Part shown: piece after piece, positions 53,301 through 61,331 of the stretch
How the letters are laid out: the number at the start of each line of letters is the position of its first letter
Position numbering within the stretch: the stretch's first letter is position 1
DNA from: JBOCEF01 sp050586345
GTDB taxonomy: Bacteria > Pseudomonadota > Alphaproteobacteria > Rhodobacterales > Rhodobacteraceae
Assembly: GCF_050586345.1 (NCBI RefSeq)
Contig: NZ_JBOCEF010000019.1
Coordinates: 1 to 64,000 of the forward strand
Direction: 5' to 3'
DNA: 64,000 nucleotides
Program-made: the position numbers and the translations under genes
The notes under the pieces: model-generated
What the model saw: the letters and a program-made list of their open reading frames with translations, nothing else
Databases searched by the model: none
What the model was told of the DNA's origin: nothing

Positions 53301-53446
53301 CCGACGGGCGGCGCAAGACCTCGGACCTGTGGCGCGACCACCAGCTGCGCTCGCTCGGCTGGAAGGTGCGCCGGTTCTGGGTCGACGAGTTGAATGACGA
53401 CATGGAGGGATGCCTTGACATCGTCGAACGTGACCTTCGGGCGTAA
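50324..53446 (+). CDS. SF1 (Upf1/Dna2-like) helicase with C-terminal Vsr/DUF559-like nuclease
   Basis: A ~1040-aa protein. The N-terminal ~370 residues start with a winged-helix-like segment (RQVLAELDELVELGLVRR). The helicase core has Walker A GPPGTGKSQ at ~387-395, a large insertion, DEASQCD at ~660, GDRNQLSFISQLG, DQYRSAPGIVDYLN, VGVISPFRAQ, VDSFQGQERDLV and LNVAISRAR. Residues ~938-1040 are a Vsr/DUF559-type PD-(D/E)xK domain (DSEWERRVFHALKARG, RRLDFALF, LDLEVDG.RWH, LRSLGWKVRRFW). Such helicase-nucleases accompany McrBC-like systems. The start at 50324 is chosen over 50249, which would add a Cys-rich non-helical leader. First gene of the operon. Confidence 0.82.
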   Translation: MSPTLRVIRAFPSGKRTAELLRLMDQDFDPLARRQVLAELDELVELGLVRRSRDGRWLPVTAPRRPGDAGPGGGEGATDPGAAERLSAVQAEILRVPLPDAADDAPVAAAEPPAPPLRALIAYYQAALRDDPRGSTTVPPEDHGAAWQLVHGAGRFVPDAGRGVQLRIHTERLGPEFRKALLRREGGERSLALGWPIALGERSGAPAIWPVGLLPATWRRAGEMIEVTVETDAVFANPDWLRDAARGLGWSQADLRERLEGTEGVGLPFEEFRDILREAASGALRGRLDPERLAPSLPLSAPGLHDMAALFLPTESSFTQGVVRDLGAIADWDDETLAGTALGGLLGAGDAPGAARPAPAINLGPLNAEQLDALHSALSAPLTVVSGPPGTGKSQVIVAMAASELAAGRSVLVGSKNHQALDAVEERLGGLAENVAFMVRTLDPAKKVDVSLSAVLQELTMAPGRAAPPPDAAVGRALQALSQRRRDGLGARRREEARRCDMADLLERIEALPEAEEEPPVQEPPRGLLARLLAWLRGAPAAMPAPVDARQRLQDELDALRALPPETWDDPVELGDAIAEKAREALPRFLAARAAMKEEDRLSLADAWGAHELSGRRGHPPAELARQTIAHRPLWLASLLGAPKRIPLAPALFDLVIIDEASQCDIASALPLFARARRAVIVGDRNQLSFISQLGLAHDRNLMETHGLAPATMSRYAQSRQALFDLARAAPGAAAAMLRDQYRSAPGIVDYLNQEFYQGGLRPAVDMGRLKTPKGQKPGIAWTHVPAPSVPGKDNPAEARAVAAHLHELLEVQGYDGSVGVISPFRAQVAALTEAVGKQVSPEAAARADLRVATVDSFQGQERDLVLFSPCIGPASPMSQTSFLSRDWRRLNVAISRARAVAHVFGDQAFARSGKVRALARLAAFATEPPRPASAGLFDSEWERRVFHALKARGLEPHPQHFIAGRRLDFALFGEGGVKLDLEVDGRRWHMTADGRRKTSDLWRDHQLRSLGWKVRRFWVDELNDDMEGCLDIVERDLRA

Positions 53447-55220
53447 ACGGGCCCGCACCGTCCTCGCGGCGCTTCTCGGGGGGGCCTGCGTCGCCGCGCT
53501 GGGCGCGCTGGCGGTGAAGGTGATGGAGCTTGACCGCGAATACGGGACCATCGCGCGCAACATCGCCTATCATGAGCAGTTGCGCGACGACGCGCGGTCG
53601 GCGCGCGACCAGGTGGCCCGCGAGGTGGCGCGCTTGCGGGCGGAGTGGAAGGGCCTCGACGCTCAGCTTGCGGCCATGCGGGCCGAGGCGGCGGGGATCG
53701 AGGCCGAGCGGGCGCGGCTTCCGGCGCTGCGCGAGGAAGCGGCTCAGGCCGAGGCGACCATCGCGGCGGGCGAGAAGATGCGGCGCGCGCTGACGGGCCT
53801 GCAGGCGGACCTGGCGAAGACCACGGATCGGCACGACACGCTCTCGGCCGAGCTCGCCCAGCTCGTGGACGCGAAGACGGCGCTGGAGCAGGACCGCAAG
53901 GGTCTCGACGTCGCCGTGACGACCCTGCGACAGGCGCGGGACGACCTCTCGGCGACGCGGGATGCCCTCGGCCAGGAGGTCGCCGCACTGTCGCAGCAGA
54001 AGGAAGAGCTGACGGCAGCGGTCGCCCGCAGCGAGGCGCTCGCCGCCGAACGCACGGCGCTGGAACGCGCCCTGCCCGGCTTGCGGAGCGACGCCGAAAG
54101 CCTGCGCGCCACGGTGAGAGACCTGCGGGCCGAGGAAGACGCGCTGCGTCCGCAGATCGAACAGGCCCGCAAAGACCGTGCGGGCGCCGAGGCCGCGGCG
54201 CAGGCCGCCGCCGCCCGGCTCGAAGACCTTCGCGCGCAGGAAAGCGACACGCAGGGGGCGCTGGCCGCGCTCCAGGCCGAAGCCGAAGCGGCGCGCGACG
54301 CGCAGCAGGCGCTGGACGCCCGCCTCTCGGCGCTGCGTGCGGAGACCGCAGCAGCCATCAAGGATGGACACGCAGCCCGCACCGAGGCGGCGCGGGCGCG
54401 AGAGGAGGCGCGCGCGGCGCAGGCCACGCTGGCCTCTCTGGAACAGGAAGGCGCGCAGGCGCAGGCCGATCTCGAGGCCGTCCGGGCGGAGATCGCACGG
54501 CTTCAGCCGCGCGCCGGCGGCCTGGCGCAGGCCGAGGCCGCGCGCGACGCCGCCGAACAGGCCCTTGAGGGCCTGAGGAGCCGCCGCGACGCGCTCGGGG
54601 TCGAGGTGGCGCAGGTGCAGGCGGAGCGAGACGAGGCCCGGCGCACCCTCGCGGCGCTGCAGAGCCGTATCGAGGCGGCGACCGCCCGCGAAGCCGAAGC
54701 GTCCGAGGCCGCGCAGAAGGCCGAGGCCGCGCGGCAGGCGGCGGAAGAGCGCCTCGCCGCCCTGGCCGAGCGGCAGGAGGAGCTGGCGGCGCTGGAAACC
54801 CGGATCGCGTCGGCGCGCACTGAGCTTGAGCGCCTCAACGGCGCCGTGGGGGCCGCCGAGCAGGCGGAGCAGACCGCAGAGGCAGCACGCGAGGCCGCCG
54901 AGGCCCGGGCGCAGGCCGCCGCAGCGCAGGCGCGCGAGGCGCAGGACCGCCTGACCGGGCTGGCCGAAGCACGTGCCGAGGCAGAGGCGCTGCGGGCCGA
55001 ACTGGCCGAGCTTCGCGGGCGGCGCGGCGCGCTGATGGAAGACCTAGACACGCTCAAGCTCAGGACGGCCGAGGCGCAGGCCGCGGATGCGCTGGCGCGG
55101 ATCGACGCCGCCAAGCAGGCCGCCGCGAGGCCCGCCGCGGCGGTCGAGGCGGAAACGGAGGCGGAGGCGCTTCCCGCCTCTACGCCCGCGGCGCCCGCCG
55201 CGCCGACCCCGTCCGAATGA
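53394..55220 (+). CDS. Membrane-anchored coiled-coil protein of the McrBC-like operon
   Basis: A 608-aa protein. One N-terminal membrane helix (VLAALLGGACVAALGALAV, ~residues 23-41) is followed by ~520 residues of almost continuous Ala/Glu/Arg heptad-rich coiled coil and an Ala/Pro tail. There are no enzyme motifs. It overlaps the helicase gene by 53 bp in another frame. ATG at 53394 is used; TTG at 53415 with GGAGGGA 4 nt before it is a real alternative. It probably forms a cytoplasmic rod at the membrane that scaffolds the next protein, which has the same design. Known relatives in CoCoNuT-type systems also carry coiled coils. Confidence 0.7.
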   Translation: MTTWRDALTSSNVTFGRKRARTVLAALLGGACVAALGALAVKVMELDREYGTIARNIAYHEQLRDDARSARDQVAREVARLRAEWKGLDAQLAAMRAEAAGIEAERARLPALREEAAQAEATIAAGEKMRRALTGLQADLAKTTDRHDTLSAELAQLVDAKTALEQDRKGLDVAVTTLRQARDDLSATRDALGQEVAALSQQKEELTAAVARSEALAAERTALERALPGLRSDAESLRATVRDLRAEEDALRPQIEQARKDRAGAEAAAQAAAARLEDLRAQESDTQGALAALQAEAEAARDAQQALDARLSALRAETAAAIKDGHAARTEAARAREEARAAQATLASLEQEGAQAQADLEAVRAEIARLQPRAGGLAQAEAARDAAEQALEGLRSRRDALGVEVAQVQAERDEARRTLAALQSRIEAATAREAEASEAAQKAEAARQAAEERLAALAERQEELAALETRIASARTELERLNGAVGAAEQAEQTAEAAREAAEARAQAAAAQAREAQDRLTGLAEARAEAEALRAELAELRGRRGALMEDLDTLKLRTAEAQAADALARIDAAKQAAARPAAAVEAETEAEALPASTPAAPAAPTPSE

Positions 55221-55237
55221 CCCGGAGACCCTGACCG

Positions 55238-57283
55238 ATGACCGACACCTTCACGCTCATCCTCGTCCTCGCCGGAGCGGCGGCGCTGCTGTTCCTGCTG
55301 CAGACCTTCCTCGCCATCCGCCACGACGCCGTCGCCAGCGCGGCCGGGCCGATGCGCACCGTCGAGGAACTCCAGGCCCAGTACGAGATGAAGCTGGCCG
55401 AGAAAGCGCAGCTCGACGAACGCATCCGCGAACGCGAAGCCGCGCTGACGGATGTCGCGGAGAACCAGGCCAAGGCGGAAGCCGTGAAGCGGCGCCTCGA
55501 GGAGCTGGAGATCGAATGGGCGCGCAAACAGGATATGCGTGATGAATTGACTGCCCTCCAGGGCGAAGTGGACGCCAAGGTCGGCGAACACACCGCGGTG
55601 ACGTCTGAGTTGAAAGAAGCCGAGGAGAAGCTGGCAACGCACCGCGAGAAGCTCGCGAAGCTCGACGGCATCGAGGCGCGGCTCGCCGCGGGCGCGGAGG
55701 CGCTTCAGGCGCTGGAGGGCGCGCTGAACGAGAAGCGGGATGCGCTGAAGCTGCTTGAACAGGCCGATGAAAAGCTGAAGGAGGCGCAGTCCGCGCTGTC
55801 CGAGGCCAAGGCTGAGGAAGAAGCCGCCCGCAGCCGCACGGCGCGGCTCGAGGAAGACATCGCGGCCCGCGCGCGCGACCTGGAAGCGGCGGAGGCGGAG
55901 CTGCAGCGCAAGGAAGAGGCGCGCGCCAAGGTCTCGGACGCGCTCGAGACCTTGCGCGCAGAGCAGGCCGCGCTGAACCTCGACCTCTCGCCCCTGCGCG
56001 AGGAGGAAGCCGGCCTCAACGCCCGCATTGCCGCGCTGAAATCGCGGATCGAGGAGATGAAATCGCAGGCCGAGGGCGCAGGCGGGTCCGCGCAGGGCGG
56101 CGACGGCGCCGACCCGCTGCGCGACCTGCTCACCATCCCCGCCGTCCTCTCCACCCTCCAGGACCTGCCCGACAGCACCGCCGCGGACGAGGCCGACGCC
56201 CTGCGCCGGGTGAAGGCGCGCCTCGCGGGTCAGGGCCTCGTCTATCACGACCGCCAGGTCCACGCCTTCCACACCGCGATGAAGGTCAACGAAAGCACGC
56301 AGATGGCCGTGCTCGCCGGCATCTCGGGCACGGGCAAGAGCCAGCTGCCCCGCCAGTACGCCGCCGCCATGGGCATCGGCCTTCTGCAGGTTCCGGTGCA
56401 GCCGCGCTGGGACAGCCCGCAGGACCTGATGGGCTTCTACAACTACATCGAGGGGCGCTACCGGCCGACCGACCTGGCGCAGGCGCTCTGGCACATGGAC
56501 GCGGTGAACCGGCCCGACACGCCGTTCGGCGATTCCATGCTGCTGGTGCTGCTGGACGAAATGAACCTGGCGCGGGTTGAGTACTACTTCTCCGACTTCC
56601 TCAGCCGCCTCGAAAGCCGGCCCTCCGCCGCCGAGGTGGGCGACGCGCGCCTGCGCAAGGACGCGGAGATCGAGCTGGAGATCCTGATGAAGGACGGGAC
56701 GGGCGCGCCGCGGATCTTCCCAGGGTACAACCTGCTCTTCGCCGGGACGATGAACGAGGACGAGAGCACCCAGACCCTGTCGGACAAGGTCGTGGACCGC
56801 GCCAACGTGCTGCGCTTCCCGGCGCCGAAGACCTTCGCCGCCGGGGTCCGCCCGCACGCCTCGCCCGCGGCGCCCGAGGCGCTGTCGCGGCGTCGCTGGG
56901 CGCGCTGGGTGCAGCCGGGCCTGCCGTCCGGCGACGTGTCCACGGTCGACGAGGAGATCGTCCGCCTTGCAGACGTGATGCGCGGCATGCACCGCCCCTT
57001 CGGCCACCGGCTCGAGAAGGCGATGAAGCACTACGTCGCCAATTACAGCCCCGTGGATGGCGGCGACCGGATCCGCGACGCGCTGGCCGACCAGGTGGAG
57101 ATGCGCCTGCTGCCCAAGCTGCGCGGGGTCGAGGTCGAGCAGCTGCGCGGCCCGTTCGAGGACCTGCAGAAGCTGGTGCACGAACGCCTCGGCGACGAGC
57201 CGCTGGCCACGGCGATCGAGGCGTCGGTTGCGCAGTCGATGGCGGAGTCGGGCCGCTTCACCTGGTCCGGCGTGTCCCGCTGA
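55238..57283 (+). CDS. McrB-type AAA+ GTPase/ATPase with membrane anchor and coiled coil
   Basis: A 681-aa protein. There is a membrane helix at residues ~5-25, a coiled coil at ~38-280, then an AAA+ motor of the McrB branch. Walker A is GISGTGKSQ at ~361-369, Walker B LLVLLDEMNLARVEYYFSDFL lies near 435-455 and the McrB hallmark GTMNEDES lies near 503-510. DEMNLARVEYYF is diagnostic for McrB relatives of type IV restriction systems, which use GTP to drive a McrC nuclease. Fusion to a long coiled coil is the mark of CoCoNuT-type systems. It lies 17 bp after the coiled-coil gene and overlaps the McrC-like gene (TGATG). Confidence 0.82.
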   Translation: MTDTFTLILVLAGAAALLFLLQTFLAIRHDAVASAAGPMRTVEELQAQYEMKLAEKAQLDERIREREAALTDVAENQAKAEAVKRRLEELEIEWARKQDMRDELTALQGEVDAKVGEHTAVTSELKEAEEKLATHREKLAKLDGIEARLAAGAEALQALEGALNEKRDALKLLEQADEKLKEAQSALSEAKAEEEAARSRTARLEEDIAARARDLEAAEAELQRKEEARAKVSDALETLRAEQAALNLDLSPLREEEAGLNARIAALKSRIEEMKSQAEGAGGSAQGGDGADPLRDLLTIPAVLSTLQDLPDSTAADEADALRRVKARLAGQGLVYHDRQVHAFHTAMKVNESTQMAVLAGISGTGKSQLPRQYAAAMGIGLLQVPVQPRWDSPQDLMGFYNYIEGRYRPTDLAQALWHMDAVNRPDTPFGDSMLLVLLDEMNLARVEYYFSDFLSRLESRPSAAEVGDARLRKDAEIELEILMKDGTGAPRIFPGYNLLFAGTMNEDESTQTLSDKVVDRANVLRFPAPKTFAAGVRPHASPAAPEALSRRRWARWVQPGLPSGDVSTVDEEIVRLADVMRGMHRPFGHRLEKAMKHYVANYSPVDGGDRIRDALADQVEMRLLPKLRGVEVEQLRGPFEDLQKLVHERLGDEPLATAIEASVAQSMAESGRFTWSGVSR

Positions 57284-58770
57284 TGCGCCGCCTGTCGCGC
57301 CCCTGGGGGCGGGAGGCGCTCTCGCGCCCCTTCGCCCCCGCCGACTGCCTGCTGACCGAGGCCGACGACGGCGCAGCGGTCCCCGGGGCGCATTCCCTCC
57401 TGATGCGCGCAGGCGGTCGCCGCCTGCTGCTCCACCCCTATCCGCGCAGCGCATCCGGCGAAGACCCGCCCCGCCGCGGCTTCCCCGTCCGGCCCAGGCG
57501 CGGCCAGGATCCGCAGGGCGAGGCCGAGGAACGCGGCGCCGAGGCGCTGCGCCGGATGAACGAGGTGCTCGCCCGGGTGCAGGAGCTGGAGGAGGCGCTC
57601 GACGATCCCGCCCGCACCTGGCCCCGCCTGCGCGCCGCCTGGGACCGGGCGCGGGACGAGGCCAACCCGCGCATGGCCGAGATCGTCCGCCAGGCCCGCG
57701 ACCTCGGCCGCCCGCTGGAGCGCCTCGAGCCGCGCCTGCGCCGGGTGCTGCGCCGCGCCCGCGAAACCGTGCCCGTCGCCCGGGTGCAGGAGGTGGACCG
57801 CGCCTCGATGCTCGCCCTCGCCCGCCGCCCGGGCCGCACCACCGCCGAACGCGCCGGGCCGGAGCAGCGCATCCTGGGGATCGTCCGGCGCGAGAATTTC
57901 GACACGCCCGAGAACCGCGTGCTGCGCTCCTATTGCGAGCTGGCCGCCTCGGTCGCCCGCGGCTGGCTGCGCGAGCATCCTTATGCGCAGGGCGGCCGGC
58001 GCTGGGCCATGGTCGAGGCGCACCGCAAGCGCTGCGCCCTGCTGGAACGGACCCTCGCCGACAAGGGCGTCGCCCGCGCCGCGCCGGGGATGCAGCCGAA
58101 CTACGTGCTGTCCCAAGACCCCGACTACCGCGCGATCCACAAGGCCTGGGTGCTGCTGTTGCAGATGGCGCGGCGCGAGGACGACCTCTGGGCCTGGCAG
58201 GCGCAGACCTGGACCGATTTCTGCGTGCTGGCCTGCGTGCTCTCGCTCGAGGCGCTGGACGAGGCGGAACTGGTCGCCCAATCCCCGATCATCTGGCGCG
58301 ACGAGGCGGTGCACGGGCGGTTCTTCGCCCCCGGCGCCCCGCTCGCCACCTTCTGGCTGCGCGAGACGGGCCGCATCGTCGAGGTCCGCGCCCGCCCCGA
58401 AGGCGTCGGCCCGCGGCGCGCCGTGGCGCGGGCGCAAGCGCTGATGACGGTGCACACGCCCGGCGCCCGGGACTTTCCCCGCCACATCGCCATCTGGACG
58501 CCCCATGCGATGGAACGGATCAATCCCGCCGCCGCTGCGGAGCAGGCGCGTGACACCCTCGAAGAACTCCAGCGCGTGCCGAGCGACGAGATTCTGCGCG
58601 ACGGGCTGATCCTGACGCCCGCGCACGGGCCCTTCGCGCGCAAGGCGAGGCAAGGCCCGCGCACGCGCATCGAGGCCATCGCCCTGGGCGCCTCCGGCGC
58701 CGCGCTCGGGGACGGGCTCTCGGCGCTCGGCGCCTACCTGCGCTCGGACATCTGGGGGGCCGGGGCATGA
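57283..58770 (+). CDS. DUF2357 / McrC-like partner of the McrB ATPase
   Basis: A 495-aa protein. RRENFDTPENRVLRSYCELAA near residue 206 matches the TxENR segment of DUF2357/McrC proteins. Helical and arm regions surround it. A C-terminal PD-(D/E)xK nuclease should follow in an active McrC, but the candidate GRIVEVRARPEG has Arg where Lys is expected and no clear D before it, so the nuclease may be diverged or inactive. It would stimulate the upstream ATPase and dock it to nucleic acid. TGATG overlap with the McrB-like gene and ATGA overlap with the next gene show strict co-expression. Confidence 0.65.
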   Translation: MRRLSRPWGREALSRPFAPADCLLTEADDGAAVPGAHSLLMRAGGRRLLLHPYPRSASGEDPPRRGFPVRPRRGQDPQGEAEERGAEALRRMNEVLARVQELEEALDDPARTWPRLRAAWDRARDEANPRMAEIVRQARDLGRPLERLEPRLRRVLRRARETVPVARVQEVDRASMLALARRPGRTTAERAGPEQRILGIVRRENFDTPENRVLRSYCELAASVARGWLREHPYAQGGRRWAMVEAHRKRCALLERTLADKGVARAAPGMQPNYVLSQDPDYRAIHKAWVLLLQMARREDDLWAWQAQTWTDFCVLACVLSLEALDEAELVAQSPIIWRDEAVHGRFFAPGAPLATFWLRETGRIVEVRARPEGVGPRRAVARAQALMTVHTPGARDFPRHIAIWTPHAMERINPAAAAEQARDTLEELQRVPSDEILRDGLILTPAHGPFARKARQGPRTRIEAIALGASGAALGDGLSALGAYLRSDIWGAGA

Positions 58771-61136
58771 CCCAGCGGCTCTGCGGATATGACCTCAACG
58801 GCTGGCGCGACATCCACGCGCGGAACTGGGAGCTGCGCCCCGGCGAGGAGGAGGAGCTTGGCGGCGCCCATGTCGGCGCGCCGCTGGTCCTGCCTGACGT
58901 CGTGCGCGCCGAGATCGACGGGCGCGGCTGGATCGGCGGCGAGATGGCGGCGCTGGCGCCCCATGGCCGCGGCGGCGGCTGGGGCGAGGTCGGGGCCGAG
59001 GAGCGCCGCCGCCCGGTGCGCGACCTGCTCGGCCCCGGGGCGGGGGCGGACGCGCCAGAGCTGCTCGCCGCCGCGATGGACGGGATGGCCCGCGGCGCGC
59101 GCATCGCCGTCGCGCCGCTCGACGATCTGCCCGACGCGGACGAGGGGCTGCAGGAACGGCTTCTGGCGGCGATGGCCCTGATGGGTGTCGGGCGGCGCCT
59201 GCTGGTGTGGCGCCCGGTGCTGGCCGCCCTCCACGCCATCGAGGCCGGACTGGTTGCCGACGGCATGACCGTGGGCGTGGTCGACCACTGCGCCGCGGGC
59301 TTCACCCTTCAGACCCTGCGCATCCGCCGCGAGGCCGGGCGCGAGCACGAGGTGCTGGCCCCCGAGCGGCGCAGCGCGGGGCTGCTGCTGCCCCACCCTC
59401 TCGGCTACGCGCCGCGGCTGGGGGAGGCGACCGGCGCCCTGGCCGCCGCCCTGCCCGACGCCTGGCGCATCGCGCCGCAGGCGACGCGCGCCGCGGGCCC
59501 GCTCGCGCTCGGCCTTCCGGCGCGCCCCGAGGTCCTGCGGCTGCGCAATGGCGACTGGGTGACGATGACCCCGCCCGCGCCCCTCGACTGCGCAGCCTTC
59601 CCCGTCGCCCCGGAGGACCTCGCGCACCTGGCGGCGTGCGACGTGGTGCTGCTGGAGACGCTTGCCGACGGCGCCGCCCGCACCGCCGTCGAGACCCTGT
59701 TCGCCGCTCTTCAGACCCGCCCCGTGCTCCTGCCCCCCGAGGCCGTCGCCCGCGGGGCGCTGGTCGCCGCCGAGCGCCTGTCGCGGCGCGAGCCGGTCTA
59801 TTTCGACTTCCTGCCGGTCATCTCCACCATCGTCTTCGACGCGGACGAGCCCCGCAGCTTCGACCTGGTCGACCCGGACGAAACCCTGCCCGCGGGCCAA
59901 GTCTATCGCAGCCCCCGCCCCGCGCGGCTGCTGATCCCCGCCGGCAAGGACGCCATCACCATCCACCTGCGCAAAGAGGCCGAGGCGCGCCCGCGCGAGG
60001 CGTCGGTGCCCCTCGGGGCCCCCTTCGCCGAGAACACGCCCGTGGAGCTGACCGTCGAGCAGACCCCCGCCGCGGGCCGCGCGCGGGTGCTGCTGCGCGC
60101 GCCCGATGGCGGGCGACGGTGGGAGGTCGACTGGTCCGCCGCCACGCCGCTGGACCTGTCCTGGGACGCGGTGATCGACAGCCTGCGCCGCCCGCCCCCG
60201 GTCGTGCCGGAGCGGCTGGTCCTGCCCTGCTCGACCATCCACTGGGGCGACGACAAATGGGGCGGACGCCTCGAAACGCTGCTGCGCCATGCCGCCCATG
60301 CCGGGACCGCGGACTGGCAGGTGCTGGCCGACGCCGCGGCGGCCCAGACCGGCGCCGCCTACTGGATGACCAGCGACGGCGAGCTGCCCGAACGCATCGG
60401 CCCGGAGACCCGCGCGGCGCTGGACACCGTCACCGACATGGCGATGGAGGAGCTGCGCCGCGCCGGACCGGGCCGCAACGCCGCGCTCAAGTTCCTCAGC
60501 TGGCAGTTCCGCCGCTGCCCGGAGGAGGTCGCGGAGCTGCTGATCGACAGTTGGGAGGGCGAGGATGCGGGCCGCTCTCCCCTGCCCGGCCGCGCGCCCA
60601 TGCGCGTGCTGCGCTACCAGGCGGTGGGCCGCATCGCCCGCAGCCCGGCGGTGGAGGACAGGGCGCTGCGGTTCCTGCTGTCCCGTCCGTTGCGCGACTG
60701 GGAGCTGCGGGACGAGACCGCCTGCGCGGCCTTCATCCTGTCGCGTTCCGAGGGGGCGGCCGCACGGCTGGCGCCCGCCTCGACCTCGGCGCTGGCGCTG
60801 CATGCCGCGCGCTCGATCCACGGCTGCATCCCCGAGTTCGGCAAGCGGCCCAGCTTCACCGGCAACATCCAGTACCCGGCGCAGCTGGCGGGCGGCCTTC
60901 TGCGTCGCCGGCAGGTCGAGCCGATGGCGCTGCTGCGCGAGGACTCGCACGAAGCGGCGGCCATCGACGCGGCGGCCGCGGCGGCGCTGGAGGCCCTGGC
61001 CCGCACGCCCACGCGCCCGGCGATCCGCCGCGCCGCGGCCCGCCTCTCGGCCCTGCGCGAGGCGCTGGCGGGCGGCGGTCGGCCGGATATCCTGCTGGCG
61101 CTGTTCACGGATGCGGCGGAGGGGGAGGCCGCCTGA
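58767..61136 (+). CDS. Unknown 789-aa protein of the McrBC-like operon, possible Hsp70/actin-fold ATPase
   Basis: Not recognised with certainty. The N-terminus RLCGYDLNGW and the later VGVVDHCAAGFTLQTLRI are spaced like the phosphate-1 and phosphate-2 loops of Hsp70/actin-fold ATPases (family pattern D.G.T and DxGGGT), but key glycines are missing. Residues ~390-500 look beta-rich (DAITIHLRKEAEARP, VELTVEQT) and the last ~250 are helical and Ala/Arg-rich, like HEAT-type or lid domains. No membrane segment. It is the last gene of the operon (ATGA overlap), so it is part of the same system, perhaps as sensor or chaperone-like regulator. Confidence 0.55.
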   Translation: MTQRLCGYDLNGWRDIHARNWELRPGEEEELGGAHVGAPLVLPDVVRAEIDGRGWIGGEMAALAPHGRGGGWGEVGAEERRRPVRDLLGPGAGADAPELLAAAMDGMARGARIAVAPLDDLPDADEGLQERLLAAMALMGVGRRLLVWRPVLAALHAIEAGLVADGMTVGVVDHCAAGFTLQTLRIRREAGREHEVLAPERRSAGLLLPHPLGYAPRLGEATGALAAALPDAWRIAPQATRAAGPLALGLPARPEVLRLRNGDWVTMTPPAPLDCAAFPVAPEDLAHLAACDVVLLETLADGAARTAVETLFAALQTRPVLLPPEAVARGALVAAERLSRREPVYFDFLPVISTIVFDADEPRSFDLVDPDETLPAGQVYRSPRPARLLIPAGKDAITIHLRKEAEARPREASVPLGAPFAENTPVELTVEQTPAAGRARVLLRAPDGGRRWEVDWSAATPLDLSWDAVIDSLRRPPPVVPERLVLPCSTIHWGDDKWGGRLETLLRHAAHAGTADWQVLADAAAAQTGAAYWMTSDGELPERIGPETRAALDTVTDMAMEELRRAGPGRNAALKFLSWQFRRCPEEVAELLIDSWEGEDAGRSPLPGRAPMRVLRYQAVGRIARSPAVEDRALRFLLSRPLRDWELRDETACAAFILSRSEGAAARLAPASTSALALHAARSIHGCIPEFGKRPSFTGNIQYPAQLAGGLLRRRQVEPMALLREDSHEAAAIDAAAAAALEALARTPTRPAIRRAAARLSALREALAGGGRPDILLALFTDAAEGEAA

Positions 61137-61331
61137 CCCCCAAACCAATGTCTCCGCACCAAGCCCCGAGACAAAATTGGGGAATTTGCAATTCCACTCA
61201 GTCATTTGCAGGAAGCCCAGAAAAACAACCCGACCAAATCCCCCCAAGGTTCCGTAAATTTCTCATAAAAACCCATCACCTCCCGCAGCGAATCACGTAG
61301 GCTTGTCGGAGCCAGAGGGAGGGGATGCCCA
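61137..61331. other. AT-richer gap after the McrBC-like operon
   Basis: No gene. CCAATGTCTC (61145-61154) can pair imperfectly with GAGACAAAATTGG (61168-61180), followed by GGGAATTT; this may be a weak terminator of the operon. The rest is AT-rich for this genome and probably contains the promoter of the next lipoprotein gene. Confidence 0.4.
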
